NCBI RefSeq assembly: GCF_002153745.1
Contig: NZ_JOPL01000009.1
Location: 19,062 to 83,061, forward strand
Reading direction: 5' to 3'
Length of the DNA stretch: 64,000 nucleotides
From: Acetobacter sp. DsW_063
GTDB taxonomy: Bacteria > Pseudomonadota > Alphaproteobacteria > Acetobacterales > Acetobacteraceae
The position numbers and the translations under genes are program-made. Positions 1-9,232 of the stretch are shown piece after piece. The stretch's first letter is position 1. Each line of letters begins with the position of its first letter. The notes under the pieces are model-generated. The model saw only the letters and a program-made list of their open reading frames with translations. It was not told where the DNA came from and ran no database searches.

Positions 1-75
1 GACGCGTATCACGCTCACGTCCTCGCGAGCGTTGGGCCGCTTCTGCCATCCGGCGAACGGTCGTGGCTCGCGCAT
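1..75 (-). CDS. 5' end of an unidentified gene running off the left edge
   Basis: A minus-strand reading frame opens with ATG at 75 and stays open to the window edge, giving 25 residues beginning MREPRPFAGWQKRPN. A GGGAGAG sequence lies a few bases upstream of the ATG at a reasonable ribosome-binding distance. It would be divergent from idh with about 100 bp of shared promoter space. The fragment is too short to identify; the call rests on the start, the ribosome-binding site and the open frame only. Confidence 0.4.
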   Translation of the reverse strand, partial: MREPRPFAGWQKRPNAREDVSVIRV

Positions 76-175
76 GCCTGCTCTCCCATCAAGAGGAAGT
101 GAAAACACGCGATTGCGCATCGCGCTCCGACGCGATGCAAGGCAGAACAGGCGGCGGATGCAAGGGAGCTTATAG

Positions 176-1204
176 ATGACGAACACCAAGACTATCCCCG
201 CCACGCTGATCGCCGGCGATGGCATCGGCCCCGAGATTATGGATTCGGTGGTCGAAATCCTCGACGCGGTCGACGCGCCGTTCGCTTGGGAAGCCCACCT
301 GGCGGGCATGGCCGGCGTTGACGCCGTCAACGACCCTCTGCCGAAGCAGACGATCGAAAGCATCCGCAAGACAGGTCTGGCCATCAAAGGCCCGCTCACC
401 ACCCCGGTCGGCGGCGGCTTCAAGTCCATTAACGTCACGCTGCGTCAGGAGTTCGGCCTTTATTCGAACCTGCGTCCGACGAAGTCCATCATCCCGGGCA
501 GCCGCTTCGAGAACATCGATCTGGTGATCGTCCGCGAGAACCTCGAAGGTTACTACGCAGCGATCGAGCATGTGATCCCTCTGGAAGGCGATCCGCGCGC
601 CATCGCGATGAGCGGCGGCTTCCTCTCCCGCAAAGAGTGCAACCGCATCGTCCGTTTCGCCTTCGACTACGCCCTGAAAAACGGCCGCAAGAAGGTGACG
701 CTGGTCCACAAGGCCAACATCATCAAGCAGATGTGCGGTCTGTTCCTCGAAGAAGGCCGCAAGGTCGCCGAAGAGTACAAGGGCCGCGTCGAGGTTGACG
801 AGCGTATCGTCGACGCTTGCGCGATGCAGCTCGTCACAAACCCGTGGCAGTTCGACGTTATCGTGACGACGAACCTGTTCGGCGACATCCTCTCCGACCT
901 GACGGCGGGCCTCGTCGGCGGTCTGGGCATGGCCCCGGGCGCGAACATCAGCGAGAAGGCCGCGATCTTCGAGGCCGTCCACGGCTCCGCTCCTGACATC
1001 GCGGGCAAGGGCGTCGCGAACCCGCTGGCGCTCCTGCTTGCCGCCGTCATGATGCTCCGTCACGTCGGACGTCAGGATCTGGCAGATCGCATCGACGCTG
1101 CGATCGCCAAGGTCATCACCGCCGGTGAAGTTCGCACCCGCGATCTGGGCGGCACGGCCGGAACGAAGGATCTGACCGCAGCACTGAAGCAGGCTGTGTC
1201 CTAA
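176..1204 (+). CDS. idh: NAD-dependent isocitrate dehydrogenase
   Basis: A 342-residue member of the isocitrate/isopropylmalate dehydrogenase family, which oxidatively decarboxylates isocitrate to 2-oxoglutarate in the TCA cycle. The N-terminus has IAGDGIGPEI; the substrate region NVTLRQEFGLYSNLRP and IVRENLEGYYAAIEH is typical of the short NAD-type (IDH3-like) enzymes rather than the long NADP-type Icd. NLFGDILSDL and GLGMAPGANI follow as in the family, and EAVHGSAPDIAGKG forms the cofactor side. The ATG at 176 has an AGGGAG site 9 bp upstream. Isopropylmalate or homoisocitrate dehydrogenase are the nearest alternatives, but the substrate motif favours isocitrate. An NAD-type enzyme is usual for acetic acid bacteria. 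Confidence 0.88.
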   Translation: MTNTKTIPATLIAGDGIGPEIMDSVVEILDAVDAPFAWEAHLAGMAGVDAVNDPLPKQTIESIRKTGLAIKGPLTTPVGGGFKSINVTLRQEFGLYSNLRPTKSIIPGSRFENIDLVIVRENLEGYYAAIEHVIPLEGDPRAIAMSGGFLSRKECNRIVRFAFDYALKNGRKKVTLVHKANIIKQMCGLFLEEGRKVAEEYKGRVEVDERIVDACAMQLVTNPWQFDVIVTTNLFGDILSDLTAGLVGGLGMAPGANISEKAAIFEAVHGSAPDIAGKGVANPLALLLAAVMMLRHVGRQDLADRIDAAIAKVITAGEVRTRDLGGTAGTKDLTAALKQAVS

Positions 1205-1232
1205 GCTTTTTCGCCACGGCCAAGCCTACTTT

Positions 1233-1264
1233 GAAGCCGCGTCGACGTCTGTCGGCGCGGCTTC
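1233..1264 (+). terminator. Hairpin downstream of idh, likely terminator
   Basis: GAAGCCGCG (1233-1241) and CGCGGCTTC (1256-1264) form a perfect 9-bp stem, and the loop holds a further CGAC/GTCG pairing. It begins 28 bp after the idh stop. There is no T-run after it, so it may act as a 3'-end stabiliser or a weak terminator. Confidence 0.5.
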
Positions 1265-1396
1265 GTCGTATACGGCGCCTGATTGCCGCATCATCGATCC
1301 GGGTCGGCCAAATAGATGAAAATCAAGCATATTTACCTGACGGTTACGCTTCCGTGACAGGCTTTCGCCACATAAGCGACACGGAGCCTAAAGTCA

Positions 1397-2188
1397 GTGA
1401 AGACCGCCCACGGGCTCACCGGATCATCGCGTAGACGCCTCACGCGCTTAACGTCCGCCAGTTCCGAAGATCGTTTCCTTTCGCCGATGCTGGCCCCACG
1501 GTTTGCTCTGGATACAAAGACGCTTAGCGGCGCCGACCTTCACCTCGATATCGCCGGACTGACGGCGCGCAGCGCACGGCGAAAACGGCGCGACGCGTTG
1601 TGGGCCTCCATAGTTGAAAGTGGCTGCTCCATCGCTGCGCGACTTCCGCCTCACTGTCGCCTTGCGCTGCCACTCGACTCAGTTGAGACGCCACCTGACG
1701 ACCTGATCCTTCATCTTGCGACCTCACTCACCGCCACGAAGCTGGACGCCTCACGGCTTGAACTCGAATTTGGTGAAAACACTCTCGCGTCTGAAAACGA
1801 CACCCTGTTCTACGCTTTGGCGGCCCTGCACGACCTCGGTGTGGGGTTGGTGTTCGCCGGACTGGGCGCAGGCGTGACAAGCCTCACTCTTTTACGAGAC
1901 CGTGCTTTCACCGGTCTGCTGAGCGCTCTGAAACTCGACCGGCAGATTCTCCTGCGGCTTCATACCGTCGCGGAAGCCGAGCCGCCGCTCATCCGCGCCA
2001 TTGTCCGATTCGGCGCCGACTTCGGACTCACAACCCGCGCAGACGGCGTCGATTGCCCCGAGACACTCGCCTTCCTGACGGACATCGGTTGCGCCGAAGG
2101 ACGGGGCGCGGCGTTAGGGCGTGCCGAAACTGTGTCCCGCTTTCTCTCCACCCATGGGTTCGGCGACAAAGCGCACGACGAAGGGTGA
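1397..2188 (+). CDS. Degenerate EAL-domain (c-di-GMP phosphodiesterase-like) protein
   Basis: A 263-residue protein if translation starts at GTG 1397; an in-frame ATG at 1487 gives 233 residues. The C-terminal two thirds follow the EAL fold: LELEFGENTL stands where ELTE is normal, LHDLGVGLVFAGLGAGVTSLTLL replaces the DDFGTGYSSL loop, ALKLDRQIL matches LKIDRSFV, and ADGVDCPETLAFLTDIGCAEGRGAALG matches AEGVET...GCDxxQG. The N-terminal EAL triad is not visible and the acidic DDFG pair has become FAG, so metal binding and c-di-GMP hydrolysis are unlikely. By inference it is a non-catalytic EAL protein that may bind c-di-GMP or a partner. The next gene is co-directional, 54 bp downstream. Confidence 0.55.
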   Translation: MKTAHGLTGSSRRRLTRLTSASSEDRFLSPMLAPRFALDTKTLSGADLHLDIAGLTARSARRKRRDALWASIVESGCSIAARLPPHCRLALPLDSVETPPDDLILHLATSLTATKLDASRLELEFGENTLASENDTLFYALAALHDLGVGLVFAGLGAGVTSLTLLRDRAFTGLLSALKLDRQILLRLHTVAEAEPPLIRAIVRFGADFGLTTRADGVDCPETLAFLTDIGCAEGRGAALGRAETVSRFLSTHGFGDKAHDEG

Positions 2189-2242
2189 AGCCACACGGCT
2201 GATACTGGACAGGGCGAATGACGCTCTCTATCCCCGCCGCCC

Positions 2243-3529
2243 ATGAACGACATCGCATTCTCTGAAAAAACGCGGATCGGGATCGACTTCGGCACGACGA
2301 ACAGCGTCGTCGTCATACGTCAGCCCGACGGCACAACACGCACCGCAAGCTTCAAAAGACCGGACGCAACGTCCGCAGAGACATGCCGCACTCTGCTATG
2401 CTTTTGGCATGAGGAAAGCCGAGGCCGCTCGACGCGCCAGCACGCCATTGGCGCGGAGGCGATCGAAGCCTATCTCGACGATCCCGCCGAGAGTCGGCTG
2501 ATCATGTCGATGAAGTCCTATCTCGCGCAGGCGAGCTTTCGCGAGACGCAGATATTCGGGCAGCGGATGACCCTTGAAAGTCTGATCGCCTCGTTTCTGC
2601 GTGAGCTGATGGCCCAGGCTGGCGTCTCCCCCGATTCTTGCGCCGTGACGGTTGGTCGACCGATTCGCTTCGTCGGAGACGGCGCGGATGACGCGCTGGG
2701 TGAACGCAGATTGCGCGAGAGTTTCTCGCAGGCCGGCTTCACCGACGTCTCCACTCTTATGGAGCCTGAAGCCGCCGGGTGGAAATTCGCCCAACGCCTC
2801 ACCAGCCCCGCAACCGTGCTGGTCGCCGACTTCGGCGGCGGCACAAGCGATTTCTCCGTCATGCGCTTCGACCCGGCGTCCGGGAAGCCTCCCGAAGCTC
2901 TGGGCCACGCTGGCGTGGGACTTGCCGGGGACCAGTTCGACTATCGGATCATCGACAACATTGTCTCGCCGCTGCTCGGTCGCGACAGCGTCTATCGCGT
3001 CATGGGCGGCTCTCCGTTGCCTGTCCCCATCGAATGGTACACCGCGCTGGCGCGTTGGCATCGGCTGTCGCTGATGCGCACCCCCAAAACTCTCAACGAC
3101 ATGGCGGAGGTGGCGCGCGGCGCAGCCGAACCGGAATTGATTGCGCGACTGATCGAACTGGTTCGCGAGCAGAATGGTCAGTCCCTTTACCGCGCCGTGT
3201 CCGACGTCAAAAGCGCGCTGTCCTCATCCGACCGCGCGACTCTCCGTTTCAGTCAGAAAAATTTCTCCATCGAGCAGGAAGTGACGCGAGAGGCGTTCGA
3301 GCAGTGGATCGCACCCGACCTTGCACAATTTGAAGATAGCGTATCCCGGGCTCTGGCCCGCGCCCAGATCGACTCGAACGCTATAGACAGGGTGTTCATG
3401 ACAGGCGGAACGTCCTTCGTTCCGGCAGTTCGGGCATTGTTCACACGTCGTTTCGGGGAAGAGAAGGTCGAACTGGGCGGGGAGTTCGTCTCGGTTGCGG
3501 AAGGGCTGGCTCTGGCGAACCACGCGTAA
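2243..3529 (+). CDS. Hsp70 family ATPase (YegD-like)
   Basis: A 428-residue actin/Hsp70-fold protein. The phosphate-1 motif IGIDFGTTNSVV is at residues 12-23, the phosphate-2 motif VLVADFGGGTSDFSV lies in mid-protein, and the adenosine motif VFMTGGTSFVPAVR is near the C-terminus. It ends soon after the nucleotide-binding domain, so the DnaK substrate-binding domain and lid are missing, as in the YegD group of Hsp70-like proteins. It probably hydrolyses ATP in the cytoplasm, but its client is unknown. The ATG at 2243 is chosen because the frame matches the family from residue 10 onward. Confidence 0.8.
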   Translation: MNDIAFSEKTRIGIDFGTTNSVVVIRQPDGTTRTASFKRPDATSAETCRTLLCFWHEESRGRSTRQHAIGAEAIEAYLDDPAESRLIMSMKSYLAQASFRETQIFGQRMTLESLIASFLRELMAQAGVSPDSCAVTVGRPIRFVGDGADDALGERRLRESFSQAGFTDVSTLMEPEAAGWKFAQRLTSPATVLVADFGGGTSDFSVMRFDPASGKPPEALGHAGVGLAGDQFDYRIIDNIVSPLLGRDSVYRVMGGSPLPVPIEWYTALARWHRLSLMRTPKTLNDMAEVARGAAEPELIARLIELVREQNGQSLYRAVSDVKSALSSSDRATLRFSQKNFSIEQEVTREAFEQWIAPDLAQFEDSVSRALARAQIDSNAIDRVFMTGGTSFVPAVRALFTRRFGEEKVELGGEFVSVAEGLALANHA

Positions 3530-3815
3530 CCATTCCGAAAGCCCGACTTATGCACAACGGTGACTGGCGCCGGACGACGGTTGCCAAGGCCGAGCGGCGC
3601 GGGCGAAATTGCCCGCCATGAGACTCGCCGCCCGACTTCGCTCCCCCCTCCTCCGCTACTGCCTTATGGCGCGGCGCCCCTCGAACCAGCGTCCTTCAGA
3701 CCTGAGATTTTCCAGCCCTAACGGTGCGAGGCTCGTCGATCTGGATCAGAGCGCCTTGGCGCGAATCTCGCCACCTCAACATGATCAATGCGGAAGCATC
3801 CCGGCTAAAGCCACT

Positions 3816-5021
3816 ATGCTCACGAACAGCCGGTCTCCGATCAGACGGCTTTCGAGCCTGTGGCTGCCCGACACACGCCCACGAGCCTTCCGCTCTTCGG
3901 GCGCTCTGGCGCTCGTGGCTAGCGCCGCAGTGGCCACACTACTCCCGACGGACGTCCACGCCGTGCCTATGCCAACTGCGCCTGAGGCCGCGGCAGCAGA
4001 CCTCACGCCCGTTTTTACTTCCAGCTCCCAGCTTTGGGACGCGGTTGTGGCCCTGCCAGATGGACGCGTGGCGTTGCAAGCTCCGCGCTGGCTCGGCGGC
4101 AATGGCCCGCAACTCAGCATCGCGCGCGAGAGCGAAATGCCTGCGGCCTACCCGAACGCTGCATGGAACGCCTCTGACGGCCCGGTCGACGAACATTTCG
4201 TGGCTTTGGCCGGGATAACTCTAGCTCCAGACGGACAACTCTGGGCTGTGGACAGTGGCGTCCCTGACCGCGAGAAACCGCCGACCGCTGACGCCCGGCT
4301 GGTCGAGATCGACACGCACAGCGACAGCGTCACACGCGTATTGTCCATCGATCCGGCTGTACTGCGCCCGGGCAGCGTGCTTGGCGGCATAGCTATCCAT
4401 GGACGGACAGCATACGTACTCGATTCCGGTGCCGCAGGTCTTCTCGTCATCGATCTGGGAAGCGGCGTCGCACAACGCTTCATGGACCATCATCCTGCGC
4501 TGACCGCAGGACGGCCGATTCAGACCAGGGACGGCGTCGTCGCGGCGCCGGATGGACGCCCCATCGCCATCGACGCCAGCCTTATCGCCGTCAGCCCCGA
4601 TGGAAAATGGCTGTATGTTCAAGCCTATTGCGGACCGCTCTATCGCGTGAACACCGCTTTCCTTGACGATCCCGCGTCCACCGGAGCGGCGTTTCAGGAA
4701 GCGGCGACCCTTTGGTACAAAACCGGCGCCCTCGGAGGGTTGGCGGTTGGTCACGACGGAACGCTTTACTGGTCAGACGTCGCTACAGGCAGCGTCGACA
4801 GTTACACGCCCGGTCGTATCCCTCATCATCTGATCACCGATCCTCGTCTGACATGGCCGGGCGGCCTTGCGCTCGCGCCTGACGGGCGGCTCATCATTCC
4901 AGCGGCGCAACTCGATCGCGCCCCGCGTTTCCATCAGGGACATTCCACGGTCGTGTGGCCTGAAACAGTATACGCTCTTCGCACCCCGGCGGACGCGACC
5001 TCCGACGTCCTGCGTAAATAG
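3816..5021 (+). CDS. Secreted Yellow/major-royal-jelly-like beta-propeller protein
   Basis: About 401 residues from ATG 3816. This start is preferred over the longer open frame from 3609 because it puts a basic segment (RSPIRRL) before a hydrophobic segment (SSGALALVASAAVATLL) and a likely cleavage site near DVHA-VPM, giving an exported protein. The mature part has propeller-like repeats: LAPDGQLWAVDSG, AIHGRTAYVLDSG, VSPDGKWLYVQAYCG, LAVGHDGTLYWSDVATGSV and ALAPDGRLIIPAAQL. This fits the Yellow/MRJP and SMP-30/gluconolactonase superfamily. Substrate unknown; a periplasmic lactonase or ligand-binding role is inference. Confidence 0.65.
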   Translation: MLTNSRSPIRRLSSLWLPDTRPRAFRSSGALALVASAAVATLLPTDVHAVPMPTAPEAAAADLTPVFTSSSQLWDAVVALPDGRVALQAPRWLGGNGPQLSIARESEMPAAYPNAAWNASDGPVDEHFVALAGITLAPDGQLWAVDSGVPDREKPPTADARLVEIDTHSDSVTRVLSIDPAVLRPGSVLGGIAIHGRTAYVLDSGAAGLLVIDLGSGVAQRFMDHHPALTAGRPIQTRDGVVAAPDGRPIAIDASLIAVSPDGKWLYVQAYCGPLYRVNTAFLDDPASTGAAFQEAATLWYKTGALGGLAVGHDGTLYWSDVATGSVDSYTPGRIPHHLITDPRLTWPGGLALAPDGRLIIPAAQLDRAPRFHQGHSTVVWPETVYALRTPADATSDVLRK

Positions 5022-5070
5022 GACGTCACCGCCTATTCGCGGGCGAGGCCAGACGGGTTATATTGGAGCC

Positions 5071-6471
5071 ATGCGTTATCTCTCCACCCGCGGACGCGCG
5101 CCAGTTCGCTCCTTCTCCGACGTTCTCCTCGCTGGCCTCGCCGATGACGGAGGGCTCTACATGCCCGAAAGCTGGCCACAGTTTTCCGCCGAGGAATGGC
5201 GGGACATGCGCGGCCTGCCCTACCCGGAGCTGGCGGCCCGCGTCATTGCGCCTTTCGCTGAAGGCTCCATCTCGCACGAGACCCTTCTGGAGCTGTGCCG
5301 CGACGCCTACGCGCGGTTCGACCATGCCGCCATCGTGCCGCTGGTGCAGGTCGAGGACGGCCTGTTCGTGCAGGAACTGTTTCACGGCCCGACCCTCGCG
5401 TTCAAAGATATGGCGATGCAGTTGCTCGGGCGGCTGTTCGACCATGTGCTGACGGAGCGTGACGAACGCGTAACCATCGTCGGCGCGACTTCTGGCGACA
5501 CGGGTTCGGCGGCGATCGAAGCTTGCCGTGGTCGCGACCGCCTCACCGTCGTGATTCTGCATCCGGAAGGAAGGACGTCGGAAGTCCAACGGCGGCAGAT
5601 GACGACCGTGCTGGACGCCAACATCGCGAACATCGCCGTGCAGGGCACGTTCGACGACTGTCAGGATCTGGTGAAGGCCATGTTCGCGGACGCTCCGTTC
5701 CGCACGGAGATGCGCCTTTCCGCAGTCAACTCCATCAACTGGGCGAGAATTGCAGCCCAGATTCCCTATTACGTATACTCCGCCCTCGCGCTCGGTGCGC
5801 CGGACCGGGAGGTGTCGTTCGCCGTGCCGACCGGCAATTTCGGGAACGTCCTCGCCGCATGGGCAGCGCGTCAGATGGGGCTGCCGATACGGCGCCTCTG
5901 CGTCGGTTCGAACCGGAACGACATCCTGACCCGCTTTCTCAATGCGAACGACATGTCCACGCGAGAAGTCGCGCCCAGCCTGTCTCCGTCAATGGACATT
6001 CAGGTCTCTTCGAACTTCGAGCGCCTGTTGTTCGAACTTCTGAACCGCGACGCCGCAGCGTGCGAACGTCTGATGACCGGTTTCAGAACAACAGGAAAGA
6101 TGGACGTGCCTGACGGAGTGTGGGCCTCCGCGCGTGAGCTGTTTTCAGGCCTCGCCCTTGACGATCAGGCGACCGAAGCCGAGATTCAACGTCTCTACAA
6201 AGACAGCCTCTACCTTGCCGACCCGCACAGTGCGATCGGCGTCGCTGCGGGCCGCAAATATCGGGAGGCAGGCTGCCCCATGGTCGCCATGGCGACCGCG
6301 CACCCGGCGAAATTTCCCGACGCGATGCGTTCGGCTATCGGCGTCACCCCGGCGCTTCCTCCGACGCTCGCCGATCTTTACGAGCGGGAAGAGCGCTATC
6401 GCGTCGTCACCAATCGCCTTGACGTCGTGGAAGACGCCGTGCGGATCGGCGCCCTGCACAACGCCCGTTGA
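5071..6471 (+). CDS. thrC: Threonine synthase
   Basis: 466 residues from ATG 5071 (MRYLSTRG), the usual proteobacterial N-terminus; the open frame upstream of this is not conserved-looking. The enzyme converts O-phosphohomoserine to threonine with pyridoxal phosphate. FHGPTLAFKDMAMQLLG contains the PLP lysine, VGATSGDTGSAAIEA binds substrate phosphate, and VPTGNFGNVLAAWAARQMGLP forms the phosphate cup for PLP. Length matches the long bacterial type. The next gene, an M16 peptidase, starts 38 bp downstream in the same direction, so co-transcription is likely, an arrangement common in Alphaproteobacteria. Confidence 0.93.
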   Translation: MRYLSTRGRAPVRSFSDVLLAGLADDGGLYMPESWPQFSAEEWRDMRGLPYPELAARVIAPFAEGSISHETLLELCRDAYARFDHAAIVPLVQVEDGLFVQELFHGPTLAFKDMAMQLLGRLFDHVLTERDERVTIVGATSGDTGSAAIEACRGRDRLTVVILHPEGRTSEVQRRQMTTVLDANIANIAVQGTFDDCQDLVKAMFADAPFRTEMRLSAVNSINWARIAAQIPYYVYSALALGAPDREVSFAVPTGNFGNVLAAWAARQMGLPIRRLCVGSNRNDILTRFLNANDMSTREVAPSLSPSMDIQVSSNFERLLFELLNRDAAACERLMTGFRTTGKMDVPDGVWASARELFSGLALDDQATEAEIQRLYKDSLYLADPHSAIGVAAGRKYREAGCPMVAMATAHPAKFPDAMRSAIGVTPALPPTLADLYEREERYRVVTNRLDVVEDAVRIGALHNAR

Positions 6472-6509
6472 TTTCCCCGAGGCGGCGCGCCGCTTCTTTC
6501 AGGATCACC

Positions 6510-7775
6510 ATGACCGACCCTATTCAACAGACCCGCCTGCCTTCCGGACTGACCGTCGTCACCGAGCGCATGGAGCGCGTCGAGACGGTGTCATTCGGAG
6601 CTTACGTCGCCACCGGAACCCGTAACGAACGTCAGGAAGAAAACGGCGTCTCGCACTTTCTGGAACATATGGCGTTCAAGGGCACGGCCTCCCGTTCGGC
6701 GGTGCAGATCGCCGAAGAGATCGAGAATGTCGGCGGGCACATCAACGCGTACACCGCGCGGGAGCAGACGGCGTATTACGTCAAGCTGTTGAAGGGCGAC
6801 CTTGCTCTGGGCGTCGACATCATCGGCGACATCCTGACGCACTCCTCGTTCGAGGCCGAGGAGGTGGAGCGTGAGCGCGGCGTCATCCTGCAGGAAATCG
6901 GACAGGCTAACGACACGCCCGACGACATCATCTTCGATCATTTTCAGGAAACGGCGTTTACAGCGCAGCCCATGGGCCTGCCGACGCTCGGCACCGAGGA
7001 CCTCATCCGCGAGATGAGCCGCGAAACGCTGATGTCCTACATGCGTACGCATTACACGCCAGAAAATATCGTGGTCGCCGCCGCCGGCAATCTTGAGCAC
7101 GAGCGCGTCGTCGATCTCGTCGCGCAGCATTTCGCGGATCTGCCGACCTCAAGCCTGCCTCCGCGCCTGCCCGGCCTTTATACCGGCGGCGAGTTCCGCC
7201 GCGAAAAGGATCTCGATCAGGCCCACATCGTGCTGGGTTTTCCGTCGGTTGGCTACGGCGACGACGACTATTATCCGGCGCTCCTGCTCTCGACCCTGCT
7301 CGGCGGCGGCATGTCGTCGCGGCTGTTTCAGGAAATACGCGAGAAGCGCGGGCTCGTGTATTCGGTGTATTCCTTCAACGCACCTTTCCTCGACAGCGGC
7401 CTGTTCGGCATCTACGCCGGAACGGGAGAGAAGGAGGCGAGCGAACTTCTTCCCGTCACCATGGCTGAACTCCGCAAGGTCCAGCGTGAGGTAGGCGAAG
7501 GCGAACTGGCCCGCGCGCGCGCGCAGCTCAAATCCTCCCTGCTTATGTCGCTGGAAAGCACCGGCAGCCGCTGCGAGCAAATCGCTCGACAACTCCAGAT
7601 TTTCGGCCGCCTCATCCCAATCGACGAAACAGTACGCAAGATCGACGCCGTGACGGCGGCGGACGTCTGCCGTGTTGCGACACGAATATTCGGCGGCTAC
7701 CCAACCCTGGCCTCCATTGGCCCCGTGAGCGGCGTGCTTTCGCTCAGTGCGCTTCAGGAGCAACTCGCCGCATGA
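6510..7775 (+). CDS. M16 family zinc metallopeptidase (processing-peptidase-like)
   Basis: 421 residues from ATG 6510 (MTDPIQQTRLPSGL). The inverted zinc motif HxxEH is present as HFLEHMAFKG near residue 52, followed by EIENVGGHINAYTAREQTAYY and the distal glutamate region EVERERGVILQEI, as in active M16 peptidases related to mitochondrial processing peptidase beta. The C-terminal half has the GGGMSSRLFQEIREKRGLVYSVYS signature. Probably a cytoplasmic or periplasmic peptidase degrading short peptides; no signal peptide is evident. Its stop overlaps the pmbA start by four bases (ATGA), showing translational coupling to another peptidase-type gene. Confidence 0.88.
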   Translation: MTDPIQQTRLPSGLTVVTERMERVETVSFGAYVATGTRNERQEENGVSHFLEHMAFKGTASRSAVQIAEEIENVGGHINAYTAREQTAYYVKLLKGDLALGVDIIGDILTHSSFEAEEVERERGVILQEIGQANDTPDDIIFDHFQETAFTAQPMGLPTLGTEDLIREMSRETLMSYMRTHYTPENIVVAAAGNLEHERVVDLVAQHFADLPTSSLPPRLPGLYTGGEFRREKDLDQAHIVLGFPSVGYGDDDYYPALLLSTLLGGGMSSRLFQEIREKRGLVYSVYSFNAPFLDSGLFGIYAGTGEKEASELLPVTMAELRKVQREVGEGELARARAQLKSSLLMSLESTGSRCEQIARQLQIFGRLIPIDETVRKIDAVTAADVCRVATRIFGGYPTLASIGPVSGVLSLSALQEQLAA

Positions 7776-9115
7776 CCGACGCGCCTCTTGACCTTGCCTG
7801 TGACCTTGTCACGCGCGCGAAGAAAGGCGGCGCCGACGCGGCTGACGCCGTATTCATCGGCGGAACGTCGCTGGGCGTAGGCGTCCGCAACGGCGCTACT
7901 GAGGAATTGGAGCGGTCGGAGACCACTGACCTTGGGCTACGTGTATTCCTTGGGCGTCGCGCAGCCATCGTCTCGACCTCAAACCTCGATCCTGCCGGAT
8001 TCGATGCTCTTGTCGAGCAGGCTCTGGCGATGGCGCGTGTCCTGCCCGAGGACGCCTATGCCGGTTTGCCGGACAGTTCAGCGCTGATTGGGCGTATCAA
8101 CCAGAACGACCTCGATCTCGTCGACGCAACTGAGCCAACGGTCGATGCTCTTCTTGACCGCGCGCGTGCAGTCGAAGACGCGGCGCGCGCCATTGACGGC
8201 GTAACCAACACGTCAGGCGCCAGCGCAAGCTGGGGCCGTAGTGAAGTGGCGCTGGCGAGCACTCTTGGCGCCGCCGGTCACTACGCCCGCACGAGCCATT
8301 CCATCTCCATCAGCGTTCTGGCAGGCGAAGGTACGGGCATGCAGCGGGATTACGATTACGATTCCGCCGTACATCTCAACGATCTTGGCGACCCAATCGC
8401 CGTCGGTACGAGCGCGGGCCGCAAGGCAGTTGCTCGTTTGAATCCTTCGCGACCGCGCACTGGCGCATTTCCCGTCGTCTTCGACCCCCGTGTCGCAAAC
8501 AGTTTCCTGGCGCATCTGAGCGGCGCGATCAACGGGGCTTCGATCGCACGCGGCACATCCTTTCTCAAGACGAAGCTGGGAGAGCGTATTTTCGCAGAAG
8601 GCGTCTCCGTCATCGACGATCCGACGCGCAGGCGCGGCGCGCGCTCTCGCCCGTTCGACGGCGAAGGCCTTCGCTGTGAGAAGCTGTCGCTTGTCGAAGA
8701 TGGCGTCCTGCAAACCTGGGTGCTGGACAGCCGCAGCGGCAGGCAACTGGGATTGCGTAGCAATGGCCGTGCTACGCGAGGGGCTTCCTCGGCTCCCTCG
8801 CCGGGATTGACGAACCTGTTCTTTGCGCCCGGTCAAGAGACGCCCGAAGCATTGATGTCTGATATCCAGGAAGGCCTTTACATCACCGAGATGATGGGCT
8901 CCGCCATCAACGGCATTACCGGCGACTACAGCCGTGGCGGCACAGGTTTCATGATCCGCGATGGGCAACTGGCGGAACCGATTGCCGAATTCACAATCGC
9001 CGGCAATCTTTTGGACATGTTCGCCCGTATAAGATTGGCCAATGATCTTCGTTTCCGCTTCGGCTCTGACGCGCCTACCTTGCGGATCGACGCACTGAGC
9101 GTCGCCGGGGCCTGA
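7772..9115 (+). CDS. pmbA: TldE/PmbA family metalloprotease subunit
   Basis: 447 residues, a member of the TldD/PmbA family. In other bacteria TldD and TldE (PmbA) form a complex that degrades unfolded peptides and processes some peptide antibiotics. Visible family features are RAKKGGADAADAVF and VRNGATEELERSETTDLGLRVF at the N-terminus, FDPRVANSFLAHLSGAINGASIARGTSFL in the middle, and SAINGITGDYSRGGTGFMIRDGQLAEPIAEFTIAGNLLDMF at the C-terminus. The HExxxH zinc motif of TldD is absent, which points to the TldE/PmbA subunit. No tldD is present in the window. Starts inside the stop codon of the preceding peptidase. Confidence 0.88.
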   Translation: MTDAPLDLACDLVTRAKKGGADAADAVFIGGTSLGVGVRNGATEELERSETTDLGLRVFLGRRAAIVSTSNLDPAGFDALVEQALAMARVLPEDAYAGLPDSSALIGRINQNDLDLVDATEPTVDALLDRARAVEDAARAIDGVTNTSGASASWGRSEVALASTLGAAGHYARTSHSISISVLAGEGTGMQRDYDYDSAVHLNDLGDPIAVGTSAGRKAVARLNPSRPRTGAFPVVFDPRVANSFLAHLSGAINGASIARGTSFLKTKLGERIFAEGVSVIDDPTRRRGARSRPFDGEGLRCEKLSLVEDGVLQTWVLDSRSGRQLGLRSNGRATRGASSAPSPGLTNLFFAPGQETPEALMSDIQEGLYITEMMGSAINGITGDYSRGGTGFMIRDGQLAEPIAEFTIAGNLLDMFARIRLANDLRFRFGSDAPTLRIDALSVAGA

Positions 9116-9129
9116 ATTTCCGTGAGCGA

Positions 9130-9162
9130 ACGTCTTGTTCGTAATACATGCGAACAAGACGT
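9130..9162 (+). terminator. Strong hairpin after pmbA
   Basis: ACGTCTTGTTCG (9130-9141) and CGAACAAGACGT (9151-9162) form a perfect 12-bp stem with a 9-nt loop, 14 bp after the pmbA stop. No U-run follows, so classical intrinsic termination is uncertain. Confidence 0.55.
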
Positions 9163-9232
9163 GACGTTGTATCGGACGCTTGCCCCTCCTGCGACCACGA
9201 AGTTCCCTGTTTAATTCCTGAGGAGACCTCCA

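Noticed and set aside
170..1063. Long minus-strand frame of 297 codons opposite idh
   Set aside because: Antisense shadow of a GC-rich gene with periodic codon use; no family features.
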